Shown: positions 24,580-33,740, numbered from the stretch's first letter. The stretch: 33,982 nt of DNA from Phenylobacterium sp. (GCF_030697305.1 NZ_JAUYQL010000044.1:1-33982); one strand, 5' to 3'. The notes: generated by a model from the letters alone, not told the origin. Made by a program: numbers and translations.

Positions 24580-27500
24580 ATGGCCTGGGACGACCTCGAT
24601 CTCGAGAAGTTCTTGGACGAGCGACAGGCGGCGCGTGCGCTGCTCGCGGCCGTCCCGCTGAGCACGTCCGAGCGCCAAACGGTGGCCCGCGAGGCCGAGG
24701 CCCTGGTGCGCGATGCCCGAGGCGCGATCTCCCGCGCCGGGGTGGTTCAGCGCTTCTTGCAGGAATTCAGTCTTTCGACCCAGGAAGGCCTGGCGCTGAT
24801 GTGCCTGGCTGAGGCGCTTCTGCGCACGCCTGACACCACCACGCGGGACCGGCTGATCGCCGAGCGGATCGCCTCCGCTGACTGGTCCAGCCACATCGGT
24901 CGTTCTGACAGCCTGCTAGTCAACGCCTCGACGTGGAGCCTGATGCTCACCGGTCGGTTGGTGGATCCTGATCCGGAGATGCGCCGGGACCTGCCGTCGT
25001 TCGTCCGCCGGCTGGCCGGCCGGGTAGGCGAGCCGGTGATCCGCGCCGCGGTCGCCGCGGCGCTGCGGATCATGGGCGAACAGTTCGTCCTCGGACGATC
25101 CATCGAGCAGGCCCTGCGCCGCGCCGCCGCGGAAGGCTTGGTCTGTTCGTTCGACATGCTCGGGGAGGGCGCGCGCACCGAAGCCGACGCCGAGCGCTAC
25201 GAAGCCGCCTACGCCGGTGCGCTGGAGCGGGTTGCGCAAGAGAACCGCCGGCTCGGGCCCGACCGCAGGCACGGCCTGTCGGTGAAGCTCTCCGCCCTGT
25301 CGCCGCGCTATGACGCCCTGCACGAGGTTCAGGTTTTCGACGGCCTTTATCCGCGGCTGAAGCGGCTGGCGCGCCAGGCGGCCGACAGTCAAACCGTTCT
25401 CACCATCGACGCGGAGGAAGCCGATCGGCTGGTTCTGTCGCTGAAGCTGCTGTCGCGGCTGGCCGCCTCGCCCGCCCTGTCCGGCTGGTCAGGTTTGGGT
25501 CTCGCCGTACAGGCCTATCAAAAACGCGCGCCGCGAGTGATCGCCGCCGTGAACGACCTGGCGCAAGAGAGCGGTCGCAGCCTGCATGTCCGCCTGGTGA
25601 AGGGCGCCTACTGGGACGCGGAGATCAAGCGGGCGCAGGTGGCGGGCCAGCCCGGATATCCGGTGTTCACCACCAAGGCGGCGACCGATCTGTCCAATCT
25701 GGTCTGCGCCCGCGCGCTGCTGGCGGCGGGACCGTCGCTGCGGCCGCAGTTCGCGACGCACAACGCCCACACCGTCGCGGCCGTGCGCGCCATGGCCGAG
25801 CAGGCCGGATCAACGCCGGTCTTCCAGCGCCTGCACGGCATGGGCGAGACGCTTTATGAGGCGGCCACGGCGCGCTACGGCCCACTGCCGGTTCAGGTCT
25901 ACGCCCCGGTGGGCGAACACGAACAGCTGCTGCCGTACCTGGTGCGCAGGTTGCTGGAAAATGGCGCCAACACATCCTTCGTCCACGCCCTGTCAGACCC
26001 GAACGCGCCGGCGGCCGCAGTCGCCGCCGATCCGATCGCGTTGGTGGAGGCGTCCGGTGGAGCGCCGCACCCTGGCATTCCGCTTCCGGCCGACCTGTTC
26101 CAGCCCGACCGCGCCAACAGCACCGGCGTCGACCTCACCCAGGCGGCGGAGCGCGAACGGTTGGTGCGCGCCATCATCGAACTCGATCGCAGCCTCGAGA
26201 GCGCAGGGCCGATCGTCAGCGGTCGCGAGCGGCGCACGGGGGCGGGCGGGCAGCGGTCTTCGCCGGCGGATCCTCATCGCGTGGTCGCAAGCACATGGAG
26301 CGCTTCCGCCGAAGATATCCAGGCCGCCTTCGCCGCGGCCGCAGGAGCTCAGCCTGCCTGGGACGCCCAAGGCGGCGCTGCGCGGGCGCGAGTGCTGCGC
26401 GCCATGGCCGCGGCTCTGGAGCACGATCGTGATCACCTGGTGGCGCTGTGCGTGCGCGAAGCGGGAAAGACGCTGGCCGACGGGGTCGCGGAGGTTCGCG
26501 AGGCCGCCGACTTCTGCCGCTACTACGCGATGCTCGCTGAGCGCCAGTTCGACGCGCCTGTGACGCTGAAGGGCCCGACCGGAGAGACCAACACCCTGAG
26601 GCTCAAAGGGCGCGGGGTATTCGCCTGTATCAGTCCGTGGAACTTCCCGCTGGCGATCTTCACCGGCCAGGTCGCCGCGGCGCTGGCCGCCGGCGACGCG
26701 GTGCTCGCCAAGCCGGCCGAACAGACCCCGGTGATCGCCGCGGCGGCGGTGCGCCTGTTCCACGCCGCCGGCCTGCCGGTCGACATCCTGCATCTGCTGC
26801 CGGGTGATGGCGGCGTGGTGGGTCAGGCGTTGGTCCAGCATCCATTGTGCGCGGGCGTCGCCTTCACCGGGGGCACGCAGACCGCCTGGGCGATCAACCG
26901 TGCGCTGGCGGCGCGGGCCGGCCCTATCGTCCCACTGATCGCCGAGACCGGCGGGCTCAACGCGATGTTCGTCGACACCACGGCCCTGCGCGAGCAGGTG
27001 ATCGACGACGTCCTGGTCTCGGCCTTCGGATCGGCCGGCCAGCGCTGCTCGGCGCTGCGCCTGTTGTTCGTTCCGCACGAGACGGCGGACGGATTGATCT
27101 CAGGGATCGCCGAGGCGATGGACGCGCTCGTGGTCGGCGATCCGGCGGATCCCGCCACCGATATCGGGCCAGTCATCGACCAGGAGGCGCTGGCCGCGCT
27201 GCATGCGCACCTGGCGCGCCTGGAAGCCCAGGCAAAGGTGATTCGCCGCCTGGCGACGCCGCACGCCGGGACCTTCTTCGGGCCGACCCTGGTGGAGATC
27301 CCGGACGCCGTCTTCCTACAGAGCGAGGTGTTCGGGCCGATCCTGCATGTGGTGCGCTACGACCCGGCCCAGATCGCCGCCGCAGCCGCGCCGCTGGTCG
27401 CCGCCGGCTACGGCCTGACGCTTGGCGTCCACAGCCGGCTGGACGGCTTCGCCGCCCAGGTGCTGGCAAGCGTGCCGGCTGGCAACGCCTATGTGAACCG

Positions 27501-27675
27501 ATCGATCATCGGCGCGGTCGTGGGCGTCCAACCGTTCGGGGGCGAGGGGCTGTCCGGCACCGGGCCCAAGGCTGGCGGACCCAACAGCCTGCTTCGCTAT
27601 GCGGTCGAACGCGCCCTGTCGGTGAACATCGCAGCCCAAGGCGGCGATCCGGGCCTGCTCAACCTCGATCCGTGA
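24580..27675 (+). CDS. putA: Bifunctional proline dehydrogenase / L-glutamate gamma-semialdehyde dehydrogenase
   Basis: A 1031-residue enzyme oxidising proline to glutamate in two steps. The FAD-dependent proline dehydrogenase part (about 70-480) shows GLSVKLSALSPRYDALH, RLVKGAYWDAEIKRAQ, ATHNAHTVAAV and the substrate-binding end region LPYLVRRLLENGANTSF. The P5C dehydrogenase part (about 550-1010) shows SPWNFPLAIFTGQVAAALAAG, IAETGGLNAMFVD with the general base, and the catalytic Cys823 in FGSAGQRCSALRLL. The protein starts directly with the arm domain: the ribbon-helix-helix DNA-binding domain of long, self-regulating PutA is missing, so the gene must be controlled by another factor. The ATG at 24580 has CGGAG before it; a TTG six codons upstream is less likely. 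Confidence 0.96.
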   Translation: MAWDDLDLEKFLDERQAARALLAAVPLSTSERQTVAREAEALVRDARGAISRAGVVQRFLQEFSLSTQEGLALMCLAEALLRTPDTTTRDRLIAERIASADWSSHIGRSDSLLVNASTWSLMLTGRLVDPDPEMRRDLPSFVRRLAGRVGEPVIRAAVAAALRIMGEQFVLGRSIEQALRRAAAEGLVCSFDMLGEGARTEADAERYEAAYAGALERVAQENRRLGPDRRHGLSVKLSALSPRYDALHEVQVFDGLYPRLKRLARQAADSQTVLTIDAEEADRLVLSLKLLSRLAASPALSGWSGLGLAVQAYQKRAPRVIAAVNDLAQESGRSLHVRLVKGAYWDAEIKRAQVAGQPGYPVFTTKAATDLSNLVCARALLAAGPSLRPQFATHNAHTVAAVRAMAEQAGSTPVFQRLHGMGETLYEAATARYGPLPVQVYAPVGEHEQLLPYLVRRLLENGANTSFVHALSDPNAPAAAVAADPIALVEASGGAPHPGIPLPADLFQPDRANSTGVDLTQAAERERLVRAIIELDRSLESAGPIVSGRERRTGAGGQRSSPADPHRVVASTWSASAEDIQAAFAAAAGAQPAWDAQGGAARARVLRAMAAALEHDRDHLVALCVREAGKTLADGVAEVREAADFCRYYAMLAERQFDAPVTLKGPTGETNTLRLKGRGVFACISPWNFPLAIFTGQVAAALAAGDAVLAKPAEQTPVIAAAAVRLFHAAGLPVDILHLLPGDGGVVGQALVQHPLCAGVAFTGGTQTAWAINRALAARAGPIVPLIAETGGLNAMFVDTTALREQVIDDVLVSAFGSAGQRCSALRLLFVPHETADGLISGIAEAMDALVVGDPADPATDIGPVIDQEALAALHAHLARLEAQAKVIRRLATPHAGTFFGPTLVEIPDAVFLQSEVFGPILHVVRYDPAQIAAAAAPLVAAGYGLTLGVHSRLDGFAAQVLASVPAGNAYVNRSIIGAVVGVQPFGGEGLSGTGPKAGGPNSLLRYAVERALSVNIAAQGGDPGLLNLDP

Positions 27676-27757
27676 GCCTGGGCGGACTCAAAGTCTTGTG
27701 AGGCGATCCGCCGCGCTTCCCCGCAACCCCTTGATCCTCATGAGGAGAGAGCCGACG

Positions 27758-27772
27758 TTAACCTTTCGTTGA
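27758..27772 (+). promoter_or_regulatory. CtrA-box-like site upstream of nrdA
   Basis: TTAACCTTTCGTTGA matches TTAA-N7-TTAA, the CtrA binding motif of Caulobacterales, at seven of eight fixed bases and with exact spacing. It lies about 150 bp before nrdA. A GANTC site (GAGTC, 27810-27814) follows, overlapping a TTGACG (27805-27810) that could be a -35 element. One mismatch in an 8-base motif can arise by chance. Confidence 0.35.
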
Positions 27773-27827
27773 GGAAAAAGGCTGGGGACGGACCGTATCG
27801 GCCGTTGACGAGTCATTAGCCAAGTGT

Positions 27828-27874
27828 CCCCATATGTGGGTGGCGCAGGTGCTTCGCCCACAACATGTTGCGTC
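27828..27874 (+). promoter_or_regulatory. Tandem NrdR-box-like sites upstream of nrdA
   Basis: CCCCATATGTGGGTGG (27828-27843) and CACAACATGTTGCGTC (27859-27874) are palindromic around the centre and start 31 bp apart, which is three helical turns. This is the known layout of paired NrdR boxes ahead of ribonucleotide reductase genes. The second box shares 11 of its first 12 bases with the upper box found before nrdB. NrdR is a repressor that responds to dATP/ATP. The pair ends 45 bp before the nrdA start. Confidence 0.6.
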
Positions 27875-27919
27875 GGGCGGGGGCTCGACGCGGTTACAAC
27901 ACAGAACAGGTTTTCGATC

Positions 27920-29782
27920 ATGAGCGGCGGTGAAGCGGTAGTCCGTACGGTTTCCGACAGCACGCAGAGGTCGAACGGCAGGTTCGAACGACCTCAGCTC
28001 CAGCTCGTCCGGAAGGTCGAGGTCGATCGTTCGCGCGACGCCGAACTGACCGATTTCGGCAAGACGACGCTCGAGGATCGCTATCTGCTGGCGGGCGAGT
28101 CCTACCAGGACATGTTCGCGCGCGTCGCCACCGCGTTCGCCGATGACGCCGACCACGCCCAGCGGATCTACGACTACATTTCCAACCTGTGGTTCATGCC
28201 CTCGACGCCGGTGCTGTCGAACGGCGGCGCCTCGCGCGGGCTGCCGATCTCCTGCTTCCTGAACGCCGTGCCCGACAGCCTCGAAGGCATCATGGGCGTG
28301 TGGAACCAGAACGTGGCGCTCGCCTCCAATGGCGGCGGCATCGGCACCTACTGGGGCGGCGTCCGGTCGATCGGCGAGAAGGTCAAGGGCGCCGGCCAGA
28401 CCAGCGGCATCATCCCGTTCATCCGGGTGATGGACAGCCTGACGCTGGCGATCAGCCAGGGCAGCCTGCGACGCGGCTCGGCGGCGGTGTATCTCGACAT
28501 CCACCATCCGGAAATCGAGGAGTTCCTAGAGATCCGCAAACCCTCGGGCGACTTCAACCGCAAGTCGCTGAACCTGCATCACGGCATCTCCATCACCGAC
28601 GAGTTCATGGAAGCGGTGCGCGACGACGCGTCGTTCGGCCTGCGTTCGCCCAAGAACGGGGAGGTCGTACGCCAGGTGAACGCACGCTCGCTTTGGCAGA
28701 AGATCCTCGAGATCCGCCTGCAAACGGGCGAGCCCTACCTGATCTTCTCCGACACGGTGAACCGCGCCATGCCGCAGCATCAGCGCGAGCTGGGGCTGAA
28801 GGTGCGTCAGTCAAACCTGTGCTCCGAGATCATGTTGCACACCGGCGTCGACCATCTCGGTCATGACCGGACGGCGGTCTGCTGCCTGTCGTCGGTCAAC
28901 GCCGAGAAGTTCCTGGAATGGCGCGACCACCCGACCTTCATCGAGGACGTCATGCGCTTCCTCGACAACGTGCTGCAGGATTTCATCGACCGCGCCCCGT
29001 CGGAAATGGACCCGGCGGTCTATGCGGCGATGCGCGAGCGGTCCGTGGGCCTGGGCCTGATGGGCTTCCACTCGTTCCTGCAAAGCCAGAACGTGCCGTT
29101 CGAATCGGCGCTGGCCAAGTCGTGGAACATGCGGCTGTTCAAACACCTGCGCCGCCACTGCGACGCAGCCTCTCGCACCCTGGCCGCGGAGCGCGGCGCT
29201 TGCCCCGACGCCGCCGAACGTGGGGTGATGGAGCGCTTCTCCCACAAGCTGGCGATCGCCCCGACCGCGTCGATTTCGATCATCTGCGGCGGCACCAGCG
29301 CCGGCATCGAGCCGATCCCGGCCAACATCTACACGCACAAGACCCTGTCCGGCTCGTTCGCGGTCAAGAACCCGTATCTCGAGCGCCTGCTGGACGAGAA
29401 GGGCTGCAACACGCCCGCGATCTGGGACTCGATCCTGGAGAACGAGGGCTCGATCCAGCACCTCGACTTCCTCTCGGCCGACGAGAAGGACGTCTACAAG
29501 ACTGCCTTCGAGATCGATCAGCGTTGGGTGGTCGAACTCGCCGCCGACCGGACGCCGGACATCTGCCAGTCGCAGTCGGTGAACATCTTCCTGCCGGGCG
29601 ACGTCGATAAGTGGGACCTGCACATGCTGCACTGGCAGGCATGGGAGCGGGGCTGCAAGTCGCTCTACTACCTGCGCTCGAAATCCGTGCAGCGCGCGGC
29701 CCACGCCGGCGGCGAAATGATTGCGGCGCTTGTCACCTCCACCGAACGCACCGACTACGAAGAATGCCTCGCCTGCCAGTAG
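27920..29782 (+). CDS. nrdA: Class I ribonucleoside-diphosphate reductase, alpha subunit, without ATP-cone
   Basis: A 620-residue catalytic subunit that reduces ribonucleoside diphosphates for DNA synthesis. Active-site residues seen: Cys112 in GLPISCFLN and Cys321/322 in AVCCLSSVN (the reducing pair), the thiyl Cys301 with Asn299 and Glu303 in SNLCSEI, and the tyrosine-rich ERGCKSLYYLRSKS near the end, for radical transfer. The C-terminal tail ends ECLACQ, providing the shuttle Cys pair. Only about 50 residues precede the conserved LEDRYLLAGESYQ, so the N-terminal ATP-cone that senses dATP in E. coli NrdA is absent. The ATG at 27920 fits the start of conservation. nrdB lies about 1.07 kb downstream with another gene between, and NrdR-like boxes precede both. 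Confidence 0.94.
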   Translation: MSGGEAVVRTVSDSTQRSNGRFERPQLQLVRKVEVDRSRDAELTDFGKTTLEDRYLLAGESYQDMFARVATAFADDADHAQRIYDYISNLWFMPSTPVLSNGGASRGLPISCFLNAVPDSLEGIMGVWNQNVALASNGGGIGTYWGGVRSIGEKVKGAGQTSGIIPFIRVMDSLTLAISQGSLRRGSAAVYLDIHHPEIEEFLEIRKPSGDFNRKSLNLHHGISITDEFMEAVRDDASFGLRSPKNGEVVRQVNARSLWQKILEIRLQTGEPYLIFSDTVNRAMPQHQRELGLKVRQSNLCSEIMLHTGVDHLGHDRTAVCCLSSVNAEKFLEWRDHPTFIEDVMRFLDNVLQDFIDRAPSEMDPAVYAAMRERSVGLGLMGFHSFLQSQNVPFESALAKSWNMRLFKHLRRHCDAASRTLAAERGACPDAAERGVMERFSHKLAIAPTASISIICGGTSAGIEPIPANIYTHKTLSGSFAVKNPYLERLLDEKGCNTPAIWDSILENEGSIQHLDFLSADEKDVYKTAFEIDQRWVVELAADRTPDICQSQSVNIFLPGDVDKWDLHMLHWQAWERGCKSLYYLRSKSVQRAAHAGGEMIAALVTSTERTDYEECLACQ

Positions 29783-29902
29783 GCGAGGGCGGTCGATGGG
29801 CCACACGTCTGCGGTTTGGAACTCATCCGCGCTTCCTGCGGTTGGAAGTGTGTGGAAGGATCGCTTCCAAGCTGTGGCGTTGACCGGGCAGGGGGAGAGA
29901 CG

Positions 29903-30721
29903 ATGGGGCTGGCGGCCGTAGCGGCCTTGGCCGTGGGAGCAGGGATCGCAGGGCAGGCCATGGCCGCTCCGCAAACCCCCACATCCGTAACCACGACGGT
30001 CAATTCACCCGCCGTCCTATTCGAAGATCCCATGGGACAGCTCATGTCCCGCGAAGTGACCGTCGCCGATGGGCCGGTCGAATGGCGCGGCGCGCAGACG
30101 ACGACGCTCCACCTCAGCGAGGCCGGTGCGGCGATCGACTCGGTTCGGGTCAGCGTCGGCGGCTTACTGCGATCGCCCGGCGGCCTGCCGCTGAACCTCG
30201 ATCGCGCCGAATTCGACGCCCGTGTCTATGAGGTGTCTGTGGTGCGCGACTGGCCCGGCGCCTGGCGCGTCGGCGCCGGCGACTACGACCTCGATGTTTC
30301 ACCGCATGCCGGCGTCGGCGTGTCCAACCTGGGCGGCTTGGCCGAGGCCGGCGCCGTAGTGCGGCTGGGCAAGGGGCTCGACGACGACGTCGCCCAACGG
30401 CTGGGCGACATCGGCGTGCGCGATGGCGCAAGCTTTGGCGATCACGGACGCTGGTACCTGTTCGCCGCCGCAAGCGGGCGGGCCGTCGGCCTCAACATGT
30501 TGCGCAGCGACGACGGCTGGGCCCGTGCAGGCTGGTCGACAGATCCCTCAAGCGCCTTGATCGGTGACGCCCACGTGGGCGTCGGCTATCGCCGCGGCGC
30601 CATGCAGACCTCGCTGGGCTATGTGCACCGCGAGGTGAAGGGTCAGCACATGATCTTCGGTCAGGAAACCCGCGACGACTCGATGGTCGCCTTCTCGCTG
30701 TCGATTAAGCCGCGCCGCTGA
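29903..30721 (+). CDS. LpxR-like (DUF2219-like) outer membrane protein, function uncertain
   Basis: A 272-residue protein lying between nrdA and nrdB. The ATG at 29903 follows GGGGGAGAG and opens a hydrophobic signal-like segment (GLAAVAALAVGAGIAGQAMA) with no early basic residue, which is odd for a signal peptide. The C-terminal half resembles the lipid A 3'-O-deacylase LpxR family: GAVVRLGKGLDDDVAQRLG, GRWYLFAAASGRAVGLNML, then ALIGDAHVGVGYRRG and SLGYVHREVKGQ, all alternating as in beta strands. The N-terminal LpxR part with the Asn-Asp and Thr-Asp-Arg catalytic region is not evident. It may therefore be a non-catalytic relative rather than a deacylase. Whether it shares a transcript with nrdA is unclear (120 bp gap). 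Confidence 0.65.
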   Translation: MGLAAVAALAVGAGIAGQAMAAPQTPTSVTTTVNSPAVLFEDPMGQLMSREVTVADGPVEWRGAQTTTLHLSEAGAAIDSVRVSVGGLLRSPGGLPLNLDRAEFDARVYEVSVVRDWPGAWRVGAGDYDLDVSPHAGVGVSNLGGLAEAGAVVRLGKGLDDDVAQRLGDIGVRDGASFGDHGRWYLFAAASGRAVGLNMLRSDDGWARAGWSTDPSSALIGDAHVGVGYRRGAMQTSLGYVHREVKGQHMIFGQETRDDSMVAFSLSIKPRR

Positions 30722-30743
30722 ATCGCGCCGCGCCGCGACAATT

Positions 30744-30790
30744 CACAAGATGTTGGGGTGGTGCGCCAACTTGCCGCTAGATGTTGTTAG
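30744..30790 (+). promoter_or_regulatory. Tandem NrdR-box-like sites upstream of nrdB
   Basis: CACAAGATGTTGGGGT (30744-30759) and CGCTAGATGTTGTTAG (30775-30790) share AGATGTTG and are exactly 31 bp apart. Read on the other strand the first is ACCCCAACATCTTGTG, an NrdR-type box. They lie 57 bp before the nrdB start, mirroring the pair before nrdA. This suggests that nrdB has its own NrdR-controlled promoter despite following nrdA. Confidence 0.6.
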
Positions 30791-30847
30791 CTTTCGGCGC
30801 CTATCGTGGGGGCCTCAGCGTTCCCATCCGCGCTCCAGGAATCACCC

Positions 30848-31891
30848 GTGACCGCTTCCAATCTCCGCGCCCTGCCTGGCCTGCTCACCCCGTCGTACGC
30901 CTACAAGCCGTTCCGGTACCCGTGGGCCTACGAGTTCTGGAAGAAGCAGCAACAGGTCCACTGGATGCCGGAGGAAGTGCCTCTGGGCGAGGACTGCAAG
31001 GATTGGGCGACCAAGCTGAACGACCGTGAGCGTTCGCTGCTGTCGCAGATCTTCCGCTTCTTCACCCAGTCCGACGTCGAGGTGAACGACAACTACATGG
31101 AGCGCTACAGCCGCGTCTTCAAACCGACCGAGGTGAAGATGATGCTGGCCTCGTTCTCCAACATGGAGACGATCCACATCGCGGCCTACGCCCTGCTGCT
31201 CGAGACGATCGGCATGCCGGACTCCGAATTCACCGCCTTCCTGGACTTCCAGGAGATGCGCGCCAAGCACGACTACATGCAGACCTTCGGCGTCGAGACC
31301 CACGCCGACATCGCCCGCACGCTGGCCATGTTCGGCGGCTTCACCGAGGGGCTGCAGCTCTTCGCCTCGTTCGCGATGCTGATGAACTTCCCGCGCCATA
31401 ACAAGATGAAGGGCATGGGCCAGATCGTCTCCTGGTCGGTGCGCGACGAAAGCCTGCACTGCGAAGGCATCATCAAGCTCTACCACGCGTTCAACGCCGA
31501 GACCGGCGCGGTGACCAAGAGTGTCGGCGACGACATCGTCGATTGCTGCAAGACCGTGGTTGGCCTGGAGGATCGGTTCATCGACCTGGCCTTCGAGGCC
31601 GGCGAGGTCCAGGGCATGACCCCGCACGACATCAAGCAGTACATCCGCTTCGTCGCGGACTGGCGGTTGCGCCAACTGGCGCTGCCCGAGGCCTACGGCG
31701 TGAAGGAAAACCCGCTGCCGTGGCTGCAGTCGATGCTGTCGGGTGTGGAGCACGCCAACTTCTTCGAGGCCCGCTCGACCGAATATTCCAAGGCCGCAAC
31801 CCGCGGTCAGTGGGACGGCAAGGCCGGCGTGTGGTCGGAGTTCGATCTGCTGATGAGCAAGCGCACGGAATCCGCCTCGCTGGTGGAGTAG
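30848..31891 (+). CDS. nrdB: Class I ribonucleoside-diphosphate reductase, beta subunit
   Basis: A 347-residue ferritin-like subunit that holds the di-iron/tyrosyl radical cofactor. Metal ligands are visible: Asp in QSDVEVNDNYMER; Glu107 and His110 in NMETIHIAAY, with the radical Tyr114 four residues later; Glu in FTEGLQLFASF; and Glu201/His204 in RDESLHCEG. The Tyr at the canonical place points to subclass Ia rather than the radical-shifted Ic type. The N-terminus shows no ATP-cone. The GTG at 30848 has AGGA seven bases upstream and starts at the conserved region; the frame is open to 30806. The gene converges with aqpZ, 16 bp apart. Confidence 0.95.
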   Translation: MTASNLRALPGLLTPSYAYKPFRYPWAYEFWKKQQQVHWMPEEVPLGEDCKDWATKLNDRERSLLSQIFRFFTQSDVEVNDNYMERYSRVFKPTEVKMMLASFSNMETIHIAAYALLLETIGMPDSEFTAFLDFQEMRAKHDYMQTFGVETHADIARTLAMFGGFTEGLQLFASFAMLMNFPRHNKMKGMGQIVSWSVRDESLHCEGIIKLYHAFNAETGAVTKSVGDDIVDCCKTVVGLEDRFIDLAFEAGEVQGMTPHDIKQYIRFVADWRLRQLALPEAYGVKENPLPWLQSMLSGVEHANFFEARSTEYSKAATRGQWDGKAGVWSEFDLLMSKRTESASLVE

Positions 31892-31907
31892 GACTCCCCG
31901 GCCGGCC

Positions 31908-32639
31908 TCAGATCGCCTCGCCGGTCACCGCCGGCGCGCGCGGTTCCTCGGCGAGCGCGCGATAGGTGAACCCAGCCAGGACCGCGCCGACGATCGGCGC
32001 GACCCAGAACAGCCAGAGCTGCTGCAGCGCCAACCCGCCGACGATCAGCGCCGGGCCCGTGCTGCGGGCGGGATTCACCGAAGTATTGGTCACCGGGATG
32101 CTGATCAGGTGGATCAGCGTCAGGGCCAAGCCGATGGCGATCGGCGCGAAGCCGGACGGGGCGCGTGTATCGGTGGCGCCGAGGATCACGATCAGGAAGC
32201 CGAAGGTCAGGATGATCTCGATGGTCAGGCCCGCCACGAGGCTGTAGCCGCCAGGCGAATGTTCGCCGTAGCCGTTCACCGCCAAACCGTTGGGCGCGAG
32301 GCTGAAGCCCGCCTGGCCGCTGGCGATGAAGTAGATAGCGAGCGCGGCAATGATCGCGCCGACCACCTGCGCCGCCGCATAGGGTGCGATGTCCTTGGCC
32401 GGGAAACGCCCGCCGGCCCACAATCCGACGGTCACCGCCGGGTTGAGGTGGCACCCAGAAATGTGCCCGATCGAATAGGCCATGGTCAGGACCGTCAGGC
32501 CGAACGCCAGGCTGACGCCGACGAAGCCTATGCCGACGTCGGGGAAGCCGGCTGCCAGCACTGCGCTCCCGCATCCGCCGAACACCAGCCAGAACGTGCC
32601 GAACAGTTCGGCGAACAGCCGCTTTGGCAAGGACACCAT
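31908..32639 (-). CDS. aqpZ: Aquaporin Z
   Basis: A 243-residue inner membrane water channel of the major intrinsic protein family. Both NPA boxes are present: [20 protein letters not shown] and [14 protein letters not shown]. The N-terminal [19 protein letters not shown] and [18 protein letters not shown] are very close to AqpZ rather than to glycerol facilitators; the small extra residue that widens the GlpF pore is not seen. Six membrane segments plus two half-helices are expected. The ATG at 32639 has GGAGG seven bases upstream. A 6 bp hairpin (TTGCCG 32656-32661 with CGGCAA 32665-32670) sits just before this ribosome site. Confidence 0.95.
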   Translation of the reverse strand: MVSLPKRLFAELFGTFWLVFGGCGSAVLAAGFPDVGIGFVGVSLAFGLTVLTMAYSIGHISGCHLNPAVTVGLWAGGRFPAKDIAPYAAAQVVGAIIAALAIYFIASGQAGFSLAPNGLAVNGYGEHSPGGYSLVAGLTIEIILTFGFLIVILGATDTRAPSGFAPIAIGLALTLIHLISIPVTNTSVNPARSTGPALIVGGLALQQLWLFWVAPIVGAVLAGFTYRALAEEPRAPAVTGEAI

Positions 32640-32724
32640 CTTTTCGCCTCCCGACTTGCCGGATCGGCAAGGCGGCAAGCATGGCCGTAAGCCCCAGCCA
32701 TGGCAAATCGTCCGCGCGGCGCGA

Positions 32725-33657
32725 TCAGCCCCAAGGTCCGCGGGGCCGGCCGGTGATCGGAACGGCGGTCATCCTGCGCGAGGCGCGGCGAGACGATGCA
32801 GGTGAGACGCCGGCCGCGATTTCCATCAGCGCCGCGACCCGGTTCTGCGTCGCCGGATGAGTGGAGAACAGGTTGTCCGCGCCCTGGCCTGACAGCGGAT
32901 TGATGATGAACATATGGCTGGTCGCCGGATTGCGTTCGGCGGTGTGGTTGGGCACGCCGCGGGCGTAGGCCTCGATCTTCTGCAAGGCGGCGGCGAGCGC
33001 TTGGGCGTCGCCGCTGATCTCCGCGCCGCCGCGATCGGCCTCGTACTCGCGGCTGCGGCTGATCGCCATCTGCACCAGCGCCGCGGCGATGGGCGCCAGG
33101 ATCGCCAACGCGACCGTGCCGATCATCCCCATCGGCCGATCACGGTCGCCGCCGAAGAAGAAGGCCATGTTGGCGAGCGCCGAGATCGCGCCGGCGATCG
33201 TCGCGGTGACGGTCATGGTCAGGGTGTCGCGATTGCGGACGTGAGCCAGTTCGTGGGCCATGACGGCGCGCACCTCGCGCCGGTCGAGCATCTGCAGCAG
33301 GCCGATCGTGGCGGCGACCGCGGCGTGTTCCGGATCCCGGCCGGTGGCGAACGCGTTCGGCTGGTCGTTGGCGATCACGTAGACCTTGGGCCTTGGCAAG
33401 TCGGCTCCGTCGGCCAGCTCATACACGTCAGTGATGAAGCCACGGATCAGCGGCCGGCCGTCATCCGCCTCGACCGGCTCCGCGCCGTACATCCGCAGCA
33501 CGATCTTGTCGGCGTTCCAGTAGCTGAACAGGTTCATTCCTGCCGCCAGGACGAAGGCGACGGCCATGCCGGCGACGCCGCCGATCATGTAGCCTACGCC
33601 GACGAAGACGGCGGTCAGCGCCGCCAGCAGCATGAAGGTCCGAAGGTGGTTGCGCAT
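32725..33657 (-). CDS. htpX: Membrane zinc metalloprotease HtpX
   Basis: A 310-residue M48-family protease of the inner membrane that degrades damaged membrane proteins. Two N-terminal membrane segments (about 8-26 and 28-46), a cytoplasmic HELAH zinc motif at residues 135-139, further hydrophobic segments (about 150-165 and 180-198), and the third ligand in [13 protein letters not shown]. The [18 protein letters not shown] region is typical of the family. The C-terminal about 20 residues ([18 protein letters not shown]) are a basic tail. In other bacteria the gene responds to envelope or heat stress. The aqpZ gene lies 85 bp downstream on the same strand, so read-through is possible. Confidence 0.94.
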   Translation of the reverse strand: MRNHLRTFMLLAALTAVFVGVGYMIGGVAGMAVAFVLAAGMNLFSYWNADKIVLRMYGAEPVEADDGRPLIRGFITDVYELADGADLPRPKVYVIANDQPNAFATGRDPEHAAVAATIGLLQMLDRREVRAVMAHELAHVRNRDTLTMTVTATIAGAISALANMAFFFGGDRDRPMGMIGTVALAILAPIAAALVQMAISRSREYEADRGGAEISGDAQALAAALQKIEAYARGVPNHTAERNPATSHMFIINPLSGQGADNLFSTHPATQNRVAALMEIAAGVSPASSRRASRRMTAVPITGRPRGPWG

Positions 33658-33740
33658 CGCTTCCCAGGTCGACGAGGGCGACCATCGCCCCCTTGCCGCA
33701 GATATGGGAAGTCTGCGCGGACGGTGAAGAGGCGCCCGCG

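Noticed and set aside
29767..29788. Hairpin CCTCGCC/GGCGAGG over the nrdA stop codon as a terminator
   Set aside because: A 7 bp stem with an 8-base loop but no T-run afterwards, and half of it lies in coding sequence; not enough to call a terminator.
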